Part shown: positions 43,575-52,218 of the stretch, piece after piece | Layout: every line of letters begins with the position of its first letter | Position numbering within the stretch: position 1 is the first letter of the stretch | From: Kluyvera intermedia | Lineage (GTDB): Bacteria > Pseudomonadota > Gammaproteobacteria > Enterobacterales > Enterobacteriaceae | DNA length: 64,000 nucleotides | Assembly (NCBI RefSeq): GCF_021440345.1 | Contig: NZ_JAKCNS010000019.1 | Location: 95,376 to 159,375 of the forward strand | Reading direction: 5' to 3' | Translations under genes and position numbers: made by a program | The notes under the pieces: generated by a model | Told to the model about the DNA's origin: nothing | Seen by the model: the letters and a program-made list of their open reading frames with translations, nothing else | Database searches by the model: none

Positions 43575-44267
43575 ATGGATATGCTCAGAAAACTGCTTCA
43601 TAGCGCTATTTTTTTATCTCTATGCCTAAGTGCCAGTGTGCGTGCGGGTATTGTTATTGAGTCTACTCGTTATCTGTATAAGGAAGGCGATCGCGAAATT
43701 TCGGCACAAATAGAGAATAAAGATGAGATTCCTTACCTGATAAAATCATGGGTTGAGATGCCTCAAGGTACTACGCCAGCCTTTATGGCAACTCCCCCCC
43801 TATTTCGTCTGGAAGGTAAACAAAAAAATACCGTACGCATATTTTCTACTGGTAGCGTCAATGCTCCAACAGATCGCGAGTCAACCTATTATTTTAATGT
43901 AATGGCGATTCCACCAGCAGATGATACGTATGTTGAAAACAATACAATACAGCTTGCAGTTCGCCATCGCATGCGTCTGATCTATCGACCAAAATCATTA
44001 TCGAGTCTGTCTATTAACAGTGAAGCACAAAAAATTAGCTGGCACAAAAGTGGTAGTAAACTAACCATCAATAATCCGACACCTTTTTTCTACTATTTCA
44101 ATACGGTCACTATCGGTGGTAGAGAGATAAAAAATGAAATCAAATCGATTCCACCGCTGACCTCAAAAGACGTAACACTAAAAACGAACGTCACTGGCTC
44201 CAGTATTTCATGGAAGATAATGAATGATTTCGGTGGCGCCGGCTCACTCTATTCATCATCACTATAA
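43575..44267 (+). CDS. periplasmic pilus chaperone (PapD/FimC family)
   Basis: The 230-residue protein has a signal peptide (MDMLRKLLHSAIFLSLCLSASVRA) and two Ig-like domains. Family marks include RYLYKEGDREISAQIENKD, YLIKSWVEMP, the alternating hydrophobic G1 strand KNTVRIFSTG, and FNVMAIPP. Conserved Arg and Lys in the cleft anchor the pilin C-terminus. It folds pilins in the periplasm and hands them to the usher. A second ATG two codons downstream could also be the start. It lies 49 bases after the pilin gene. Confidence 0.9.
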   Translation: MDMLRKLLHSAIFLSLCLSASVRAGIVIESTRYLYKEGDREISAQIENKDEIPYLIKSWVEMPQGTTPAFMATPPLFRLEGKQKNTVRIFSTGSVNAPTDRESTYYFNVMAIPPADDTYVENNTIQLAVRHRMRLIYRPKSLSSLSINSEAQKISWHKSGSKLTINNPTPFFYYFNTVTIGGREIKNEIKSIPPLTSKDVTLKTNVTGSSISWKIMNDFGGAGSLYSSSL

Positions 44268-44297
44268 TAAAACAATGCATTATAAAGGGATGTGTTT

Positions 44298-46850
44298 ATG
44301 CAAAATAAAAACAAGAGCCTTTGCAAATCACCGACATTATTTATAGCAATGCTCCCTGCATTGCTGTTTGGTTTAAATAATAAAGCCCAGGCCCGCGATT
44401 TTTTCGATCCTTCATTCATCAACGCCGTGAATGGTGGCGATGCAACTAACATCCCTGACTTATCCGTTTACCAGGGTATAAACACCCAGGCTCCTGGCGA
44501 TTATCGTGTAGATATCGTTTTTAATGGCCATTATCTTGAAACCAAAAACGTCCGTTTTATTACTAACAATAGCAATATTGATTCTGAAAACACCAACACG
44601 GTAAAACTTACTCCTTGCTTTAGCCTCAGTGCGTTATCGGAATACGGTGTAAAAGTTGGCGCATTTCCTAACCTGGTCGAGGATAAACAGGGCTGTTCTA
44701 ATCTGAGTGTTATACCAGACGCCAGCACTCTCTTAGATTTTTCATCACAACGACTAGATATATCCATTCCACAAGCTGCCATGTTTACAACAGCCCAGGG
44801 GTATATCCCCCCGGATAAATACGATGATGGCATTAACGCCATGATCCTTAACTATCAGTTCAGCGGTTCAGAGGATTATCAAAGTGACGAAGAATATTAC
44901 AGCCTCAACTTACAGTCAGGTCTCAACCTTGGTCCATGGCGTATACGAAATCTAAGTACATGGAATAAAAGCAATAGTGATGCCGGCGATTGGGACTCAG
45001 TATATCTGTATATGCAGCGCAGCCTGATGCCGATTAACAGCAATATCGTCGTCGGTGAAAGCTCATCGTTATCATCAATATTTGACAGCGTTCCATTTAC
45101 CGGTTTTCAGGTCGCAACCGACACCTCAATGCTGCCGGAAAGCATGCGCGGTTATGCACCGATCATTCGGGGCATCGCCAAAACTAACGCCAGGGTAGTG
45201 ATCAAACAAAACGGCTATCAGGTATATCAGACCTACGTCGCACCGGGAGCCTTCGAAATTACAGATATGTATCCCAGCGGGGGTAGTGGGGATCTGTATG
45301 TAACTGTTGAAGAGTCTGATGGCTCAACGCAAAGCTTTGTCGTGCCATTTGCCACCCTGCCGGTGATGATCAGAGAAGGCCAGTTTCAGTATGAAATTAC
45401 CTCTGGTCAATACCGCCCCTATGACAATGATGTAGACAATACGCCGTTCACGCAGGCGACATTAACCTATGGCTTGTCGACCAATACCACGGCGTATGGG
45501 GGCATTCAGGCCGCGTCGAAATACCAGGCTCTGACTGGAGGTCTGGGATACAGCTTGGGTGACTTTGGTGCCGCCTCGGCAGACCTTACTCAGGCTTGGT
45601 CAAAAGAGCAGGATAAAGACAAAACATCGGGGCAATCGTGGCGTATCCGATACGGTAAAAACATTCTGGAAACGGGAACCAACGTCACTATTGCCGGTTA
45701 TCGTTACTCCACCAGTGGCTTCCATACCCTATCCGAAGTGCTGGATACTTACACCTCAGATTCAAATTACTCATCGCCTCATTCGCTGCGTAATCGTACT
45801 AACCTAACCGTAAACCAAAGCCTCGGTAACTCATTGGGTAGCATCTCAGTTAGCGGATTGATTGAAGATTATTGGGACGAGAAGCGAACTAACCGCTCTA
45901 TCAACGTCGGCTACAACGGTGGCTGGAGAGGGATCAACTATTACATTGGCTATAGCTATAACCGCTATACATGGAATTCCGACAGCTCAGATAAAGATGC
46001 TCAGGACGACCAGAGAGTGACGCTGACGGTAACCATTCCGTTCAGCAACTGGCTCCCTGGCTCTTATGCAAGCTATCAGCTCACCAACAGCAGTCCGGGG
46101 GCAACCGATCAATACGTCACCGTTGGCGGTGTTGGGCTGGAAAATGACAGCCTCGATTGGAGCGTGCAGGAAGGCTATAACAATAGGTCATTCAACAGCG
46201 GTGATTTACGGGCCACTTATACGGCTTCACACGGTAGCGCCAATGCTGGATATAGTTACAACCATGATAGCCAACGCATCGACTATGGTGCAGACGGCAG
46301 TATCGTTGCCCATGCCAACGGCCTCACCTTTGGGCAACAAATTACCGATGCCGCGGTGCTGGTTCAGGCACCGGGTCTGGATGACGTTAAGTTAACCAGC
46401 GACGCCACGATTACAACGGATTATCGCGGCTATGCCATCGTGCCTTATGTTACTCCATACCGTAGTACTGATATTACGCTGGACAGTACTAGCCTGGGGG
46501 ATGATATGGAATTGCCGCAGACAACCCAGTCCGTCGTACCGACTCATGGGGCAATTGTTCGTGCCAGCTACAGCGGCAATATTGGGCAGCGTGCCTTTAT
46601 TTATCTGAAAACAGCAGATGGCAAAGATATTCCATATGGCGCCATGGTTTCCTTGAATAACAACACTCAGGCACAAACTGGAATCGTTAGCGACGCCGGT
46701 ATGGTCTATCTGGCAGGTCTGCAACAAACAGGGATACTGAAGGTGCAATGGGGTGACGGGCCTAACCAGCGTTGTCATGCCAGCTTCAATCTTCCAGACC
46801 GGAATGGCCAGCAGGCTAGAATCAGTCAGACGTCAGCTATCTGCCGCTAA
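44298..46850 (+). CDS. outer-membrane fimbrial usher (PapC/FimD family)
   Basis: From the ATG at 44298 (AAAGGGA 7 bases upstream) the protein has 850 residues. After the signal peptide (ending NNKAQA) come the N-terminal domain (RDFFDPSFINAVNGGD...), a 24-strand barrel with a plug (IKQNGYQVYQTYVAPGAFE lies at the barrel-plug border), and two C-terminal domains. The C-terminal cysteine pair is in NQRCHASFNLP and SAICR. Its length is typical. It forms the secretion and assembly pore. A GTG two codons upstream is an alternative start. Confidence 0.93.
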   Translation: MQNKNKSLCKSPTLFIAMLPALLFGLNNKAQARDFFDPSFINAVNGGDATNIPDLSVYQGINTQAPGDYRVDIVFNGHYLETKNVRFITNNSNIDSENTNTVKLTPCFSLSALSEYGVKVGAFPNLVEDKQGCSNLSVIPDASTLLDFSSQRLDISIPQAAMFTTAQGYIPPDKYDDGINAMILNYQFSGSEDYQSDEEYYSLNLQSGLNLGPWRIRNLSTWNKSNSDAGDWDSVYLYMQRSLMPINSNIVVGESSSLSSIFDSVPFTGFQVATDTSMLPESMRGYAPIIRGIAKTNARVVIKQNGYQVYQTYVAPGAFEITDMYPSGGSGDLYVTVEESDGSTQSFVVPFATLPVMIREGQFQYEITSGQYRPYDNDVDNTPFTQATLTYGLSTNTTAYGGIQAASKYQALTGGLGYSLGDFGAASADLTQAWSKEQDKDKTSGQSWRIRYGKNILETGTNVTIAGYRYSTSGFHTLSEVLDTYTSDSNYSSPHSLRNRTNLTVNQSLGNSLGSISVSGLIEDYWDEKRTNRSINVGYNGGWRGINYYIGYSYNRYTWNSDSSDKDAQDDQRVTLTVTIPFSNWLPGSYASYQLTNSSPGATDQYVTVGGVGLENDSLDWSVQEGYNNRSFNSGDLRATYTASHGSANAGYSYNHDSQRIDYGADGSIVAHANGLTFGQQITDAAVLVQAPGLDDVKLTSDATITTDYRGYAIVPYVTPYRSTDITLDSTSLGDDMELPQTTQSVVPTHGAIVRASYSGNIGQRAFIYLKTADGKDIPYGAMVSLNNNTQAQTGIVSDAGMVYLAGLQQTGILKVQWGDGPNQRCHASFNLPDRNGQQARISQTSAICR

Positions 46851-46873
46851 TATTCAGACAAGGACGATGATTA

Positions 46874-47896
46874 ATGAACAAACTATTTATTCTGTTAGTG
46901 ATACTAATTTGCGCAAACAATGCAATGGCAAAATGTACATATGACGGCAGCATCCAGCGCCAGGTATTATCACTTTCGCCACGTATTGCACTAGATCCCT
47001 CTATTCCAGTTGGGGCTGTACTTTATTCCAAAAAATTCGGTACTGGGGCCTATAAAACTTTTACGTGTAGTAAAATTATGAATGACCAGTACATCATTGA
47101 TTCAACTGCACCAGCGGCTGCCGGAGTTACAGGGATTCAGGGGAAACCCGTTTATGAGACGGGTATTGACGGTATTGGTTATCAGGTTTCAGACATTCTG
47201 CTGAGCAAGAATGGTTCATTGGTACCAGCCGTCGTCGGCTCTACGCTCGTGCCCATCGAAAACACTACGGGGGGAAATAACTATAAGTTTATCACCGTAT
47301 GGTTAATCAAAACTAAACCGACCATCGACACTAACGGCACCAGTATGAATCCCGTTATTAGCTTCTCTGCCGGTAATCCGCAAACTAACCCCAACCCTAA
47401 CGACCGACTGCTTTACCAGGCAACGATAAAATTATCTAATTTGAATTATAAAAATACTTCCTGCAATGTGTCTGTCGCAGGATCCAGCCAGATAACGCTG
47501 AAAAAAATCAGTAAAGATAATCTCATGTCGGTAGCCCGTGGCGGGATTACACCGTCACAAAAGACCATTACAATGGACCTAAATTGCCCTCAGGAATCTC
47601 TCGGCACTACGGTAACTTACTGGTTTAACCCTATAAGCGGGGCAAGTACGTCTGGTGATGGCATTATAGATAACCAGATAACCGGAGCAGGAGCTGCTCA
47701 AAAAGTGGGGATCATTATCAAGAAAGGGAACACTCCAGTTGAATTCTATAATACCGATGACTACCAAATCGCCAACGTGAAATCCTCACAATCCTTTGAC
47801 TTCACAGCCGACTATTATCGTTTTAGCGATAATGCTGCAGAAGTATCATTAGGTAATGTTAAAGCAATATTTCAGGTTGTCATTCAGGAACAATAG
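46874..47896 (+). CDS. fimbrial tip adhesin
   Basis: The 340-residue protein has a signal peptide (MNKLFILLVILICANNAMA). The mature protein has about 320 residues, twice a pilin, so it is the expected two-domain adhesin. The N-terminal half (to about 190) would be the lectin domain, with Cys pair KCTYDG and FTCSKI. The C-terminal half is a pilin domain with Cys pair TSCNVS and LNCPQE and ends AIFQVVIQEQ. The receptor is unknown and I do not recognise the lectin domain. It closes the operon, 23 bases after the usher. Confidence 0.82.
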   Translation: MNKLFILLVILICANNAMAKCTYDGSIQRQVLSLSPRIALDPSIPVGAVLYSKKFGTGAYKTFTCSKIMNDQYIIDSTAPAAAGVTGIQGKPVYETGIDGIGYQVSDILLSKNGSLVPAVVGSTLVPIENTTGGNNYKFITVWLIKTKPTIDTNGTSMNPVISFSAGNPQTNPNPNDRLLYQATIKLSNLNYKNTSCNVSVAGSSQITLKKISKDNLMSVARGGITPSQKTITMDLNCPQESLGTTVTYWFNPISGASTSGDGIIDNQITGAGAAQKVGIIIKKGNTPVEFYNTDDYQIANVKSSQSFDFTADYYRFSDNAAEVSLGNVKAIFQVVIQEQ

Positions 47897-48301
47897 TTCC
47901 TAAATATCCGAAAAGAGTTTGATGTAGTAATATTATTCACACCTGCATCAAGCTCTCTTCCAACAGCATTCACCTGGATGAATGTCTTCTGCATTATATC
48001 AGTAACCTTATATCAATTCATAAACCAAGACATTATCAATAATAACCAAATTAAAATAACGCCTACGCGTTATCCATTAGCAGCAAAAATATACAGGCCC
48101 AATTATCTGAGGCGAAAAATCATCTAGACGGTTCAAACCAAGAATGAATGTTGCCGCATGGGGTTCTGGCCGTGAATTCATCAACAATTCATGTTAATTC
48201 AGTTGATGGCTAGCATCTTCATCGCTATTTTTCCTTCGCTGGTTACGACTAATCGTAGTAACGGTATTTTAACCTTAGCTTTATTAATTAAAGGAATAAA
48301 T
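47897..48301. other. gap between fimbrial and microcin-type genes
   Basis: These 405 AT-rich bases hold weak palindromes: TTGATG/CATCAA around 47919-47954, and ATAACGC/GCGTTAT (48056-48073). A 49-codon frame at 47978-48127 has a hydrophobic start and basic end but no ribosome site. The promoter of the precursor gene should lie here. No typical Fur box was found. Confidence 0.45.
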
Positions 48302-48670
48302 ATGAAACAATTATCTGTAATGGAAATGGATGCTGTCTCCGGTGGGCGCTATACCTGGAATTTCTCGTCTGTCAGCAATGCAGTCACCTCCGTTGTCACT
48401 AACGGTATTTCCGCAGCTGCGGGCATTGTAGGTGGTGCAGCAGCCGGCGCTGCAATTGGTACTATCATTGGCGGTGCTCATGGTGGCGACGGTGGTGGTA
48501 TTCTCGGCGTGGGTTCCATCGGTCAGGGGGTTGGTATGATTTATGGCCTCGCCGCAGGTGCAGTAATTGGAGGGATCGCTGGCGGGCTGGCGGGCTTTGA
48601 TGACGTATATAATTACGGTACCGCATTCATTGATGGGGCGATAGAAGGCACCTTCGTTCCTTGGGCCTAA
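48302..48670 (+). CDS. double-glycine-leader microcin-like precursor
   Basis: The ATG at 48302 has AAGGA 6 bases upstream and opens a 122-residue peptide. Residues 1-15, MKQLSVMEMDAVSGG, form a double-glycine leader of the same length and pattern as that of colicin V (Leu, Glu, Val-Ser-Gly-Gly in register). The 107-residue mature part has 28 Gly and 18 Ala, no Cys, one Arg and five acidic residues. It carries two glycine-zipper hydrophobic stretches (about 21-43 and 66-84 of the mature part) and ends GTFVPWA. It lacks the Ser/Gly-rich tail of siderophore microcins, so it fits class IIa. A terminator follows at once, then the exporter genes. Antibacterial activity is inferred. Confidence 0.82.
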   Translation: MKQLSVMEMDAVSGGRYTWNFSSVSNAVTSVVTNGISAAAGIVGGAAAGAAIGTIIGGAHGGDGGGILGVGSIGQGVGMIYGLAAGAVIGGIAGGLAGFDDVYNYGTAFIDGAIEGTFVPWA

Positions 48671-48692
48671 TACGATAAATTGGCTTTAATAT

Positions 48693-48720
48693 AAAGGTCC
48701 GCAATGCGGACCTTTTATAA
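48693..48720 (+). terminator. terminator after the microcin-like gene
   Basis: Perfect 10-bp arms AAAGGTCCGC and GCGGACCTTT enclose a 3-base loop, followed by TTATAA. It lies 22 bases after the precursor stop. It would let the precursor be made in excess over the exporter genes downstream. Confidence 0.87.
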
Positions 48721-48793
48721 TGCCAACGTTGCCAGATGATATCTAAAATTAATGACCAGCCATTTTTTAAAACGAATTCAAAAGTAACTCATA

Positions 48794-50080
48794 ATGTTGA
48801 ATAATCTTTATCGCAAGGAAGCGGTTGAATACAAGAAAAACCACTGGAAGGGAAAAGCGCTACTTTTAGCTGGCCTACCCACGTGGATAATACTATTACT
48901 CTCTGCGCTCTTTTTAATCATCTTGATAGCAACGATAACTTTCTGTTCGTTCACTCAACGAATTGATGTCCGTGGGGAGGTCATTACGTTGCCGCATTCC
49001 GTCAATGTTTTCGCTCCTCAGCAGGGCTCAGTCGTTAATCAGTTTGTGAAAATTGGCGACTTGGTTCAAAAAAACTCACCGCTGTATGAAATTGATGTCT
49101 CTAGAAACACTTCCAGTGGTAACGTCAGTGCCACACAGATCGGTGTTATCAACGAAAAAATCACTAACTCACAGGGAATCATTGAAAAACTAACCCGAAA
49201 TAAAAATGAAACCGTCAGTGCAATTGAGTCACAGCTTAAAACCGCTGCCGAGTCATTGAAAGAAACTAACCGAATGCTGAATAATACACTGGTGGGATTA
49301 AAAAAAATGCATGACAACCTGTCAAGCTACGATGGATATCTAAAAAAGGGATATATTACTAAAGATCAGTATAACTACCAGCACTCACTCTACTTCCAGC
49401 AACAAAGTGCTTATCAGTCTTTGATAAGTCAAAAAATGCAGCTTGAGTCTCAACTAACTCAACTTAATAGCGACAAAATAACTAAAGCCGCTGATTTCGA
49501 TAATCAGATATTAAATCAAAACAACCAGACTAACGATTATAAAAATCAACTCGTTGAATCTAATGCAAGTGGCAATCTGATAATCAAAGCAATGACCGAG
49601 GGTCGTATCGATTCTCTATCAGTCACCAAAGGTCAAATTGTTGATAATGGGAGCAGCCTCGCACAAATAAAACCATCAGGGAAAATTGAATATTATCTAA
49701 TTATTTGGCTGCCAAACAATGCCATTCCTTATGTTCAATCGGGAGACACCATCAACATTCGCTATGATGCATTTCCAGCGGATAAATTTGGCCAATTCCC
49801 GGGCCAAGTAATGTCAATTTCATCCATGCCTGCGTCACGCAAGGAACTATCTGAATATACTAACGTTAACAATGGAGCGGTTCAGCAGGAGCTCGCGCTA
49901 TATAAAGCAACAATAAAAATAAAAAATCAAGAGTTTGAATATAACGGAAAAAAACTCAGCCTCTCTGATGGACTCAAAGCGCAAGCCGTTATATTCCTGG
50001 AAAAACGACCTCTTTATATGTGGATGTTTACTCCGTTTTATAAAATGGCCCAGAGCATAAGCGGACCTCTCGATGACTAA
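48794..50080 (+). CDS. CvaA-like membrane fusion protein of a microcin exporter
   Basis: The 428-residue protein has a cytoplasmic N-terminus, one membrane helix (about 25-52, LLAGLPTWIILLLSALFLIILI), a split lipoyl domain (VFAPQQGSVVNQFVKIGDLV and, after the hairpin, IIKAMTEGRIDSLSVTKGQIV), and a long coiled-coil hairpin (about 118-255) rich in Gln and Asn. This is the HlyD/CvaA layout. It should bridge the ABC transporter to TolC, which is encoded elsewhere. Its last codons overlap the transporter start by 8 bases. The ribosome site is weak (AAAAGTAAC). Confidence 0.92.
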   Translation: MLNNLYRKEAVEYKKNHWKGKALLLAGLPTWIILLLSALFLIILIATITFCSFTQRIDVRGEVITLPHSVNVFAPQQGSVVNQFVKIGDLVQKNSPLYEIDVSRNTSSGNVSATQIGVINEKITNSQGIIEKLTRNKNETVSAIESQLKTAAESLKETNRMLNNTLVGLKKMHDNLSSYDGYLKKGYITKDQYNYQHSLYFQQQSAYQSLISQKMQLESQLTQLNSDKITKAADFDNQILNQNNQTNDYKNQLVESNASGNLIIKAMTEGRIDSLSVTKGQIVDNGSSLAQIKPSGKIEYYLIIWLPNNAIPYVQSGDTINIRYDAFPADKFGQFPGQVMSISSMPASRKELSEYTNVNNGAVQQELALYKATIKIKNQEFEYNGKKLSLSDGLKAQAVIFLEKRPLYMWMFTPFYKMAQSISGPLDD

Positions 50081-52187
50081 TAATTTATTTTCAGATATAA
50101 TTTCTAAGATTGATTTTTCGCTGCGGAAAAAGACTTCAGTTATATTGCAATCTGAAGCAACAGAGTGTGGCATAGCCTGCCTGGCGATGATCTGCAGTTT
50201 TTATGGTCAGCATATTGACCTCTTTAACTTCCGCCACCATTACGGTAGCCCTTCACAAGGTTCAAGCCTGCTATCACTAAGCCAGACAGCCGGGCAAGCC
50301 GGTTTAAAGAGTCGAGCACTCACTTTAGATCTAAATGAAATTAAGCAGTTAAAACTTCCCTGCATCATTCATTGGGAAATGAACCACTATGTGGTGCTGA
50401 CCAAAGTCTGTAAATCCAGCTATATCATTCATGACCCATCATTAGGCAAACGAATCATTGGCCTGCAGGAAATGTCGAACCATTTCACCGGCATAGCATT
50501 AGAGCTCTGGCCAGATCAAAATTTTCAACAAAAAAAAGCCAAATCTCGGCTACGTCTGTTAGACCTGATGAACAACATCGTCGGTTTAAAGTCTGTATTA
50601 CTAAAGATTTTCGCTTATTCCATTGTGATCGAAGCAATAGGTTTATTACTGCCAGTAGGGACTCAGTTGGTTACTGACCACGTCATCATGGCTCACGATC
50701 AAAACTTATTATCGATTATTTGTATAGGGCTCGTTTTTTTTACATTATTCCGCACTTTTATCAGTATGTTACGATCCTGGACTTCGTTGACGCTGAATAC
50801 ACTGACCAATATTCAATGGAAAACATCGTTATTTGATCACATGACTAACCTGCCCTTGTCATTCTTTGAAAAAAGGCATCTTGGTGATATTCAGTCCCGC
50901 TTTACATCACTGGATACTATTCGCTCAACCTTCACAAGCAGCATCGTAACCGGAATTATGGACTCAATCATGACTGTCGGGCTGCTTATCATGCTTACAC
51001 TGTATGGCGGCTGGCTGGTATGGGTCGTGGTAGGCTTTACCTTTTGCTATGCACTAATGCGGTTGCTGACTTACCGTTTTTACCGCCGCGTTGCTGAAGA
51101 ACAGGTCGTGAAAGGAGCGCGGTCCGGTTCGCATTTTATGGAATCGCTGTATGGCATTGCAACAATCAAAGCGCTCAATCTCCAAGGACGTCGCTCCCAG
51201 CACTGGCTAAATCTCAATATTGACGCCTGTAATGCCGGTATTAAACAAACACGATTCGATATGCTGTTTGGCGGTATAAACACTCTCATTACGTCAATCG
51301 ATCAAGTCGTCATACTGTGGCTTGGTGCAATTATGGTCATCGATAATAATATGACGCTGGGTATGTTTATGGCGTTTAATGCCTATCGAGGCCAGTTTTC
51401 TCAACGAGCTTCCAGCTTAATCGATCTTTGTATGCAGCTACGAATGCTGTCATTGCATAACGAACGTCTTTCAGAAATAGTGTTCTGTGAACCGGAAAAA
51501 TCATTGCCCCCACGTCGCGTATTTTCTGAAGGTGCAGGAGCTCGGCTTGAGATTAAAAATCTCAGCTACCAATACGATCCTTTTTCACAACCCATTATTG
51601 CAAATCTGAACCTCAACATAGCTCCTGGCGAATCGGTTGCTTTAATCGGGCCATCGGGTGTGGGAAAAACAACGCTTCTAAAAATTATGTGTGGCCTGCT
51701 TTCACCGACACAAGGGGATGTACTTGCGGATAATCTCGACATCCAGAAAATTGGCTTAAACAACTATCGACAGGGGATATCCTGCGTGCTTCAGGAAGAT
51801 CGCCTGTTTTCAGGGTCACTGATCGAAAATATCAGTGGCTTTGATGATAATATAAAAATGGAATGGATCATTGAATGTACCAGACATTGCAATATCCATG
51901 ATGAGATTATGAAAATGCCTATGGGGTATGAAACCATCGTTGGTGAGCTCGGTCTAGGCATTTCAGGAGGACAGAAACAACGCATTTTGATCGCCCGCGC
52001 ACTCTACCGGAAACCCAGTATTCTTTTTATGGATGAAGCCACCAATCATTTAGACCTGAATAATGAATCGGCTATCAATCGTTCAATTTCCAGCCTAAGT
52101 ATCACCCGAATTATCGTTGCGCACCGGCCATCTACCATTGCTTCAGCCGATCGCATCATCGACTTATCACAATATCATTCAATATAG
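50073..52187 (+). CDS. CvaB-like peptidase-containing ABC transporter
   Basis: The 704-residue protein opens with a C39 peptidase domain: Cys32 in ATECGIAC, His105 in WEMNHYVVL and Asp121 in IIHDPSLG, the same three positions as in CvaB of the colicin V system. Six membrane helices follow (about 170-440), then the nucleotide-binding domain with Walker A GPSGVGKTT (about 525), signature ISGGQKQR (about 629), Walker B ILFMDEATNHLD (about 648) and H-loop IVAHRPST. It should cut the leader after Gly-Gly and export the mature peptide. All active residues are intact. Confidence 0.95.
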   Translation: MTNNLFSDIISKIDFSLRKKTSVILQSEATECGIACLAMICSFYGQHIDLFNFRHHYGSPSQGSSLLSLSQTAGQAGLKSRALTLDLNEIKQLKLPCIIHWEMNHYVVLTKVCKSSYIIHDPSLGKRIIGLQEMSNHFTGIALELWPDQNFQQKKAKSRLRLLDLMNNIVGLKSVLLKIFAYSIVIEAIGLLLPVGTQLVTDHVIMAHDQNLLSIICIGLVFFTLFRTFISMLRSWTSLTLNTLTNIQWKTSLFDHMTNLPLSFFEKRHLGDIQSRFTSLDTIRSTFTSSIVTGIMDSIMTVGLLIMLTLYGGWLVWVVVGFTFCYALMRLLTYRFYRRVAEEQVVKGARSGSHFMESLYGIATIKALNLQGRRSQHWLNLNIDACNAGIKQTRFDMLFGGINTLITSIDQVVILWLGAIMVIDNNMTLGMFMAFNAYRGQFSQRASSLIDLCMQLRMLSLHNERLSEIVFCEPEKSLPPRRVFSEGAGARLEIKNLSYQYDPFSQPIIANLNLNIAPGESVALIGPSGVGKTTLLKIMCGLLSPTQGDVLADNLDIQKIGLNNYRQGISCVLQEDRLFSGSLIENISGFDDNIKMEWIIECTRHCNIHDEIMKMPMGYETIVGELGLGISGGQKQRILIARALYRKPSILFMDEATNHLDLNNESAINRSISSLSITRIIVAHRPSTIASADRIIDLSQYHSI

Positions 52188-52218
52188 GTTGAACATTAAA
52201 TCTGGAAAGGAAAATCCT

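Noticed and set aside
47978..48127. 49-codon frame as a possible immunity protein
   Set aside because: No ribosome site and no recognisable similarity; kept only as a weak candidate in the findings.
48191..48301. In-frame upstream extension of the microcin-like precursor from an ATG at 48191
   Set aside because: It has no ribosome site, would bury the double-glycine leader inside the protein, and the internal ATG at 48302 has an ideal AAGGA.
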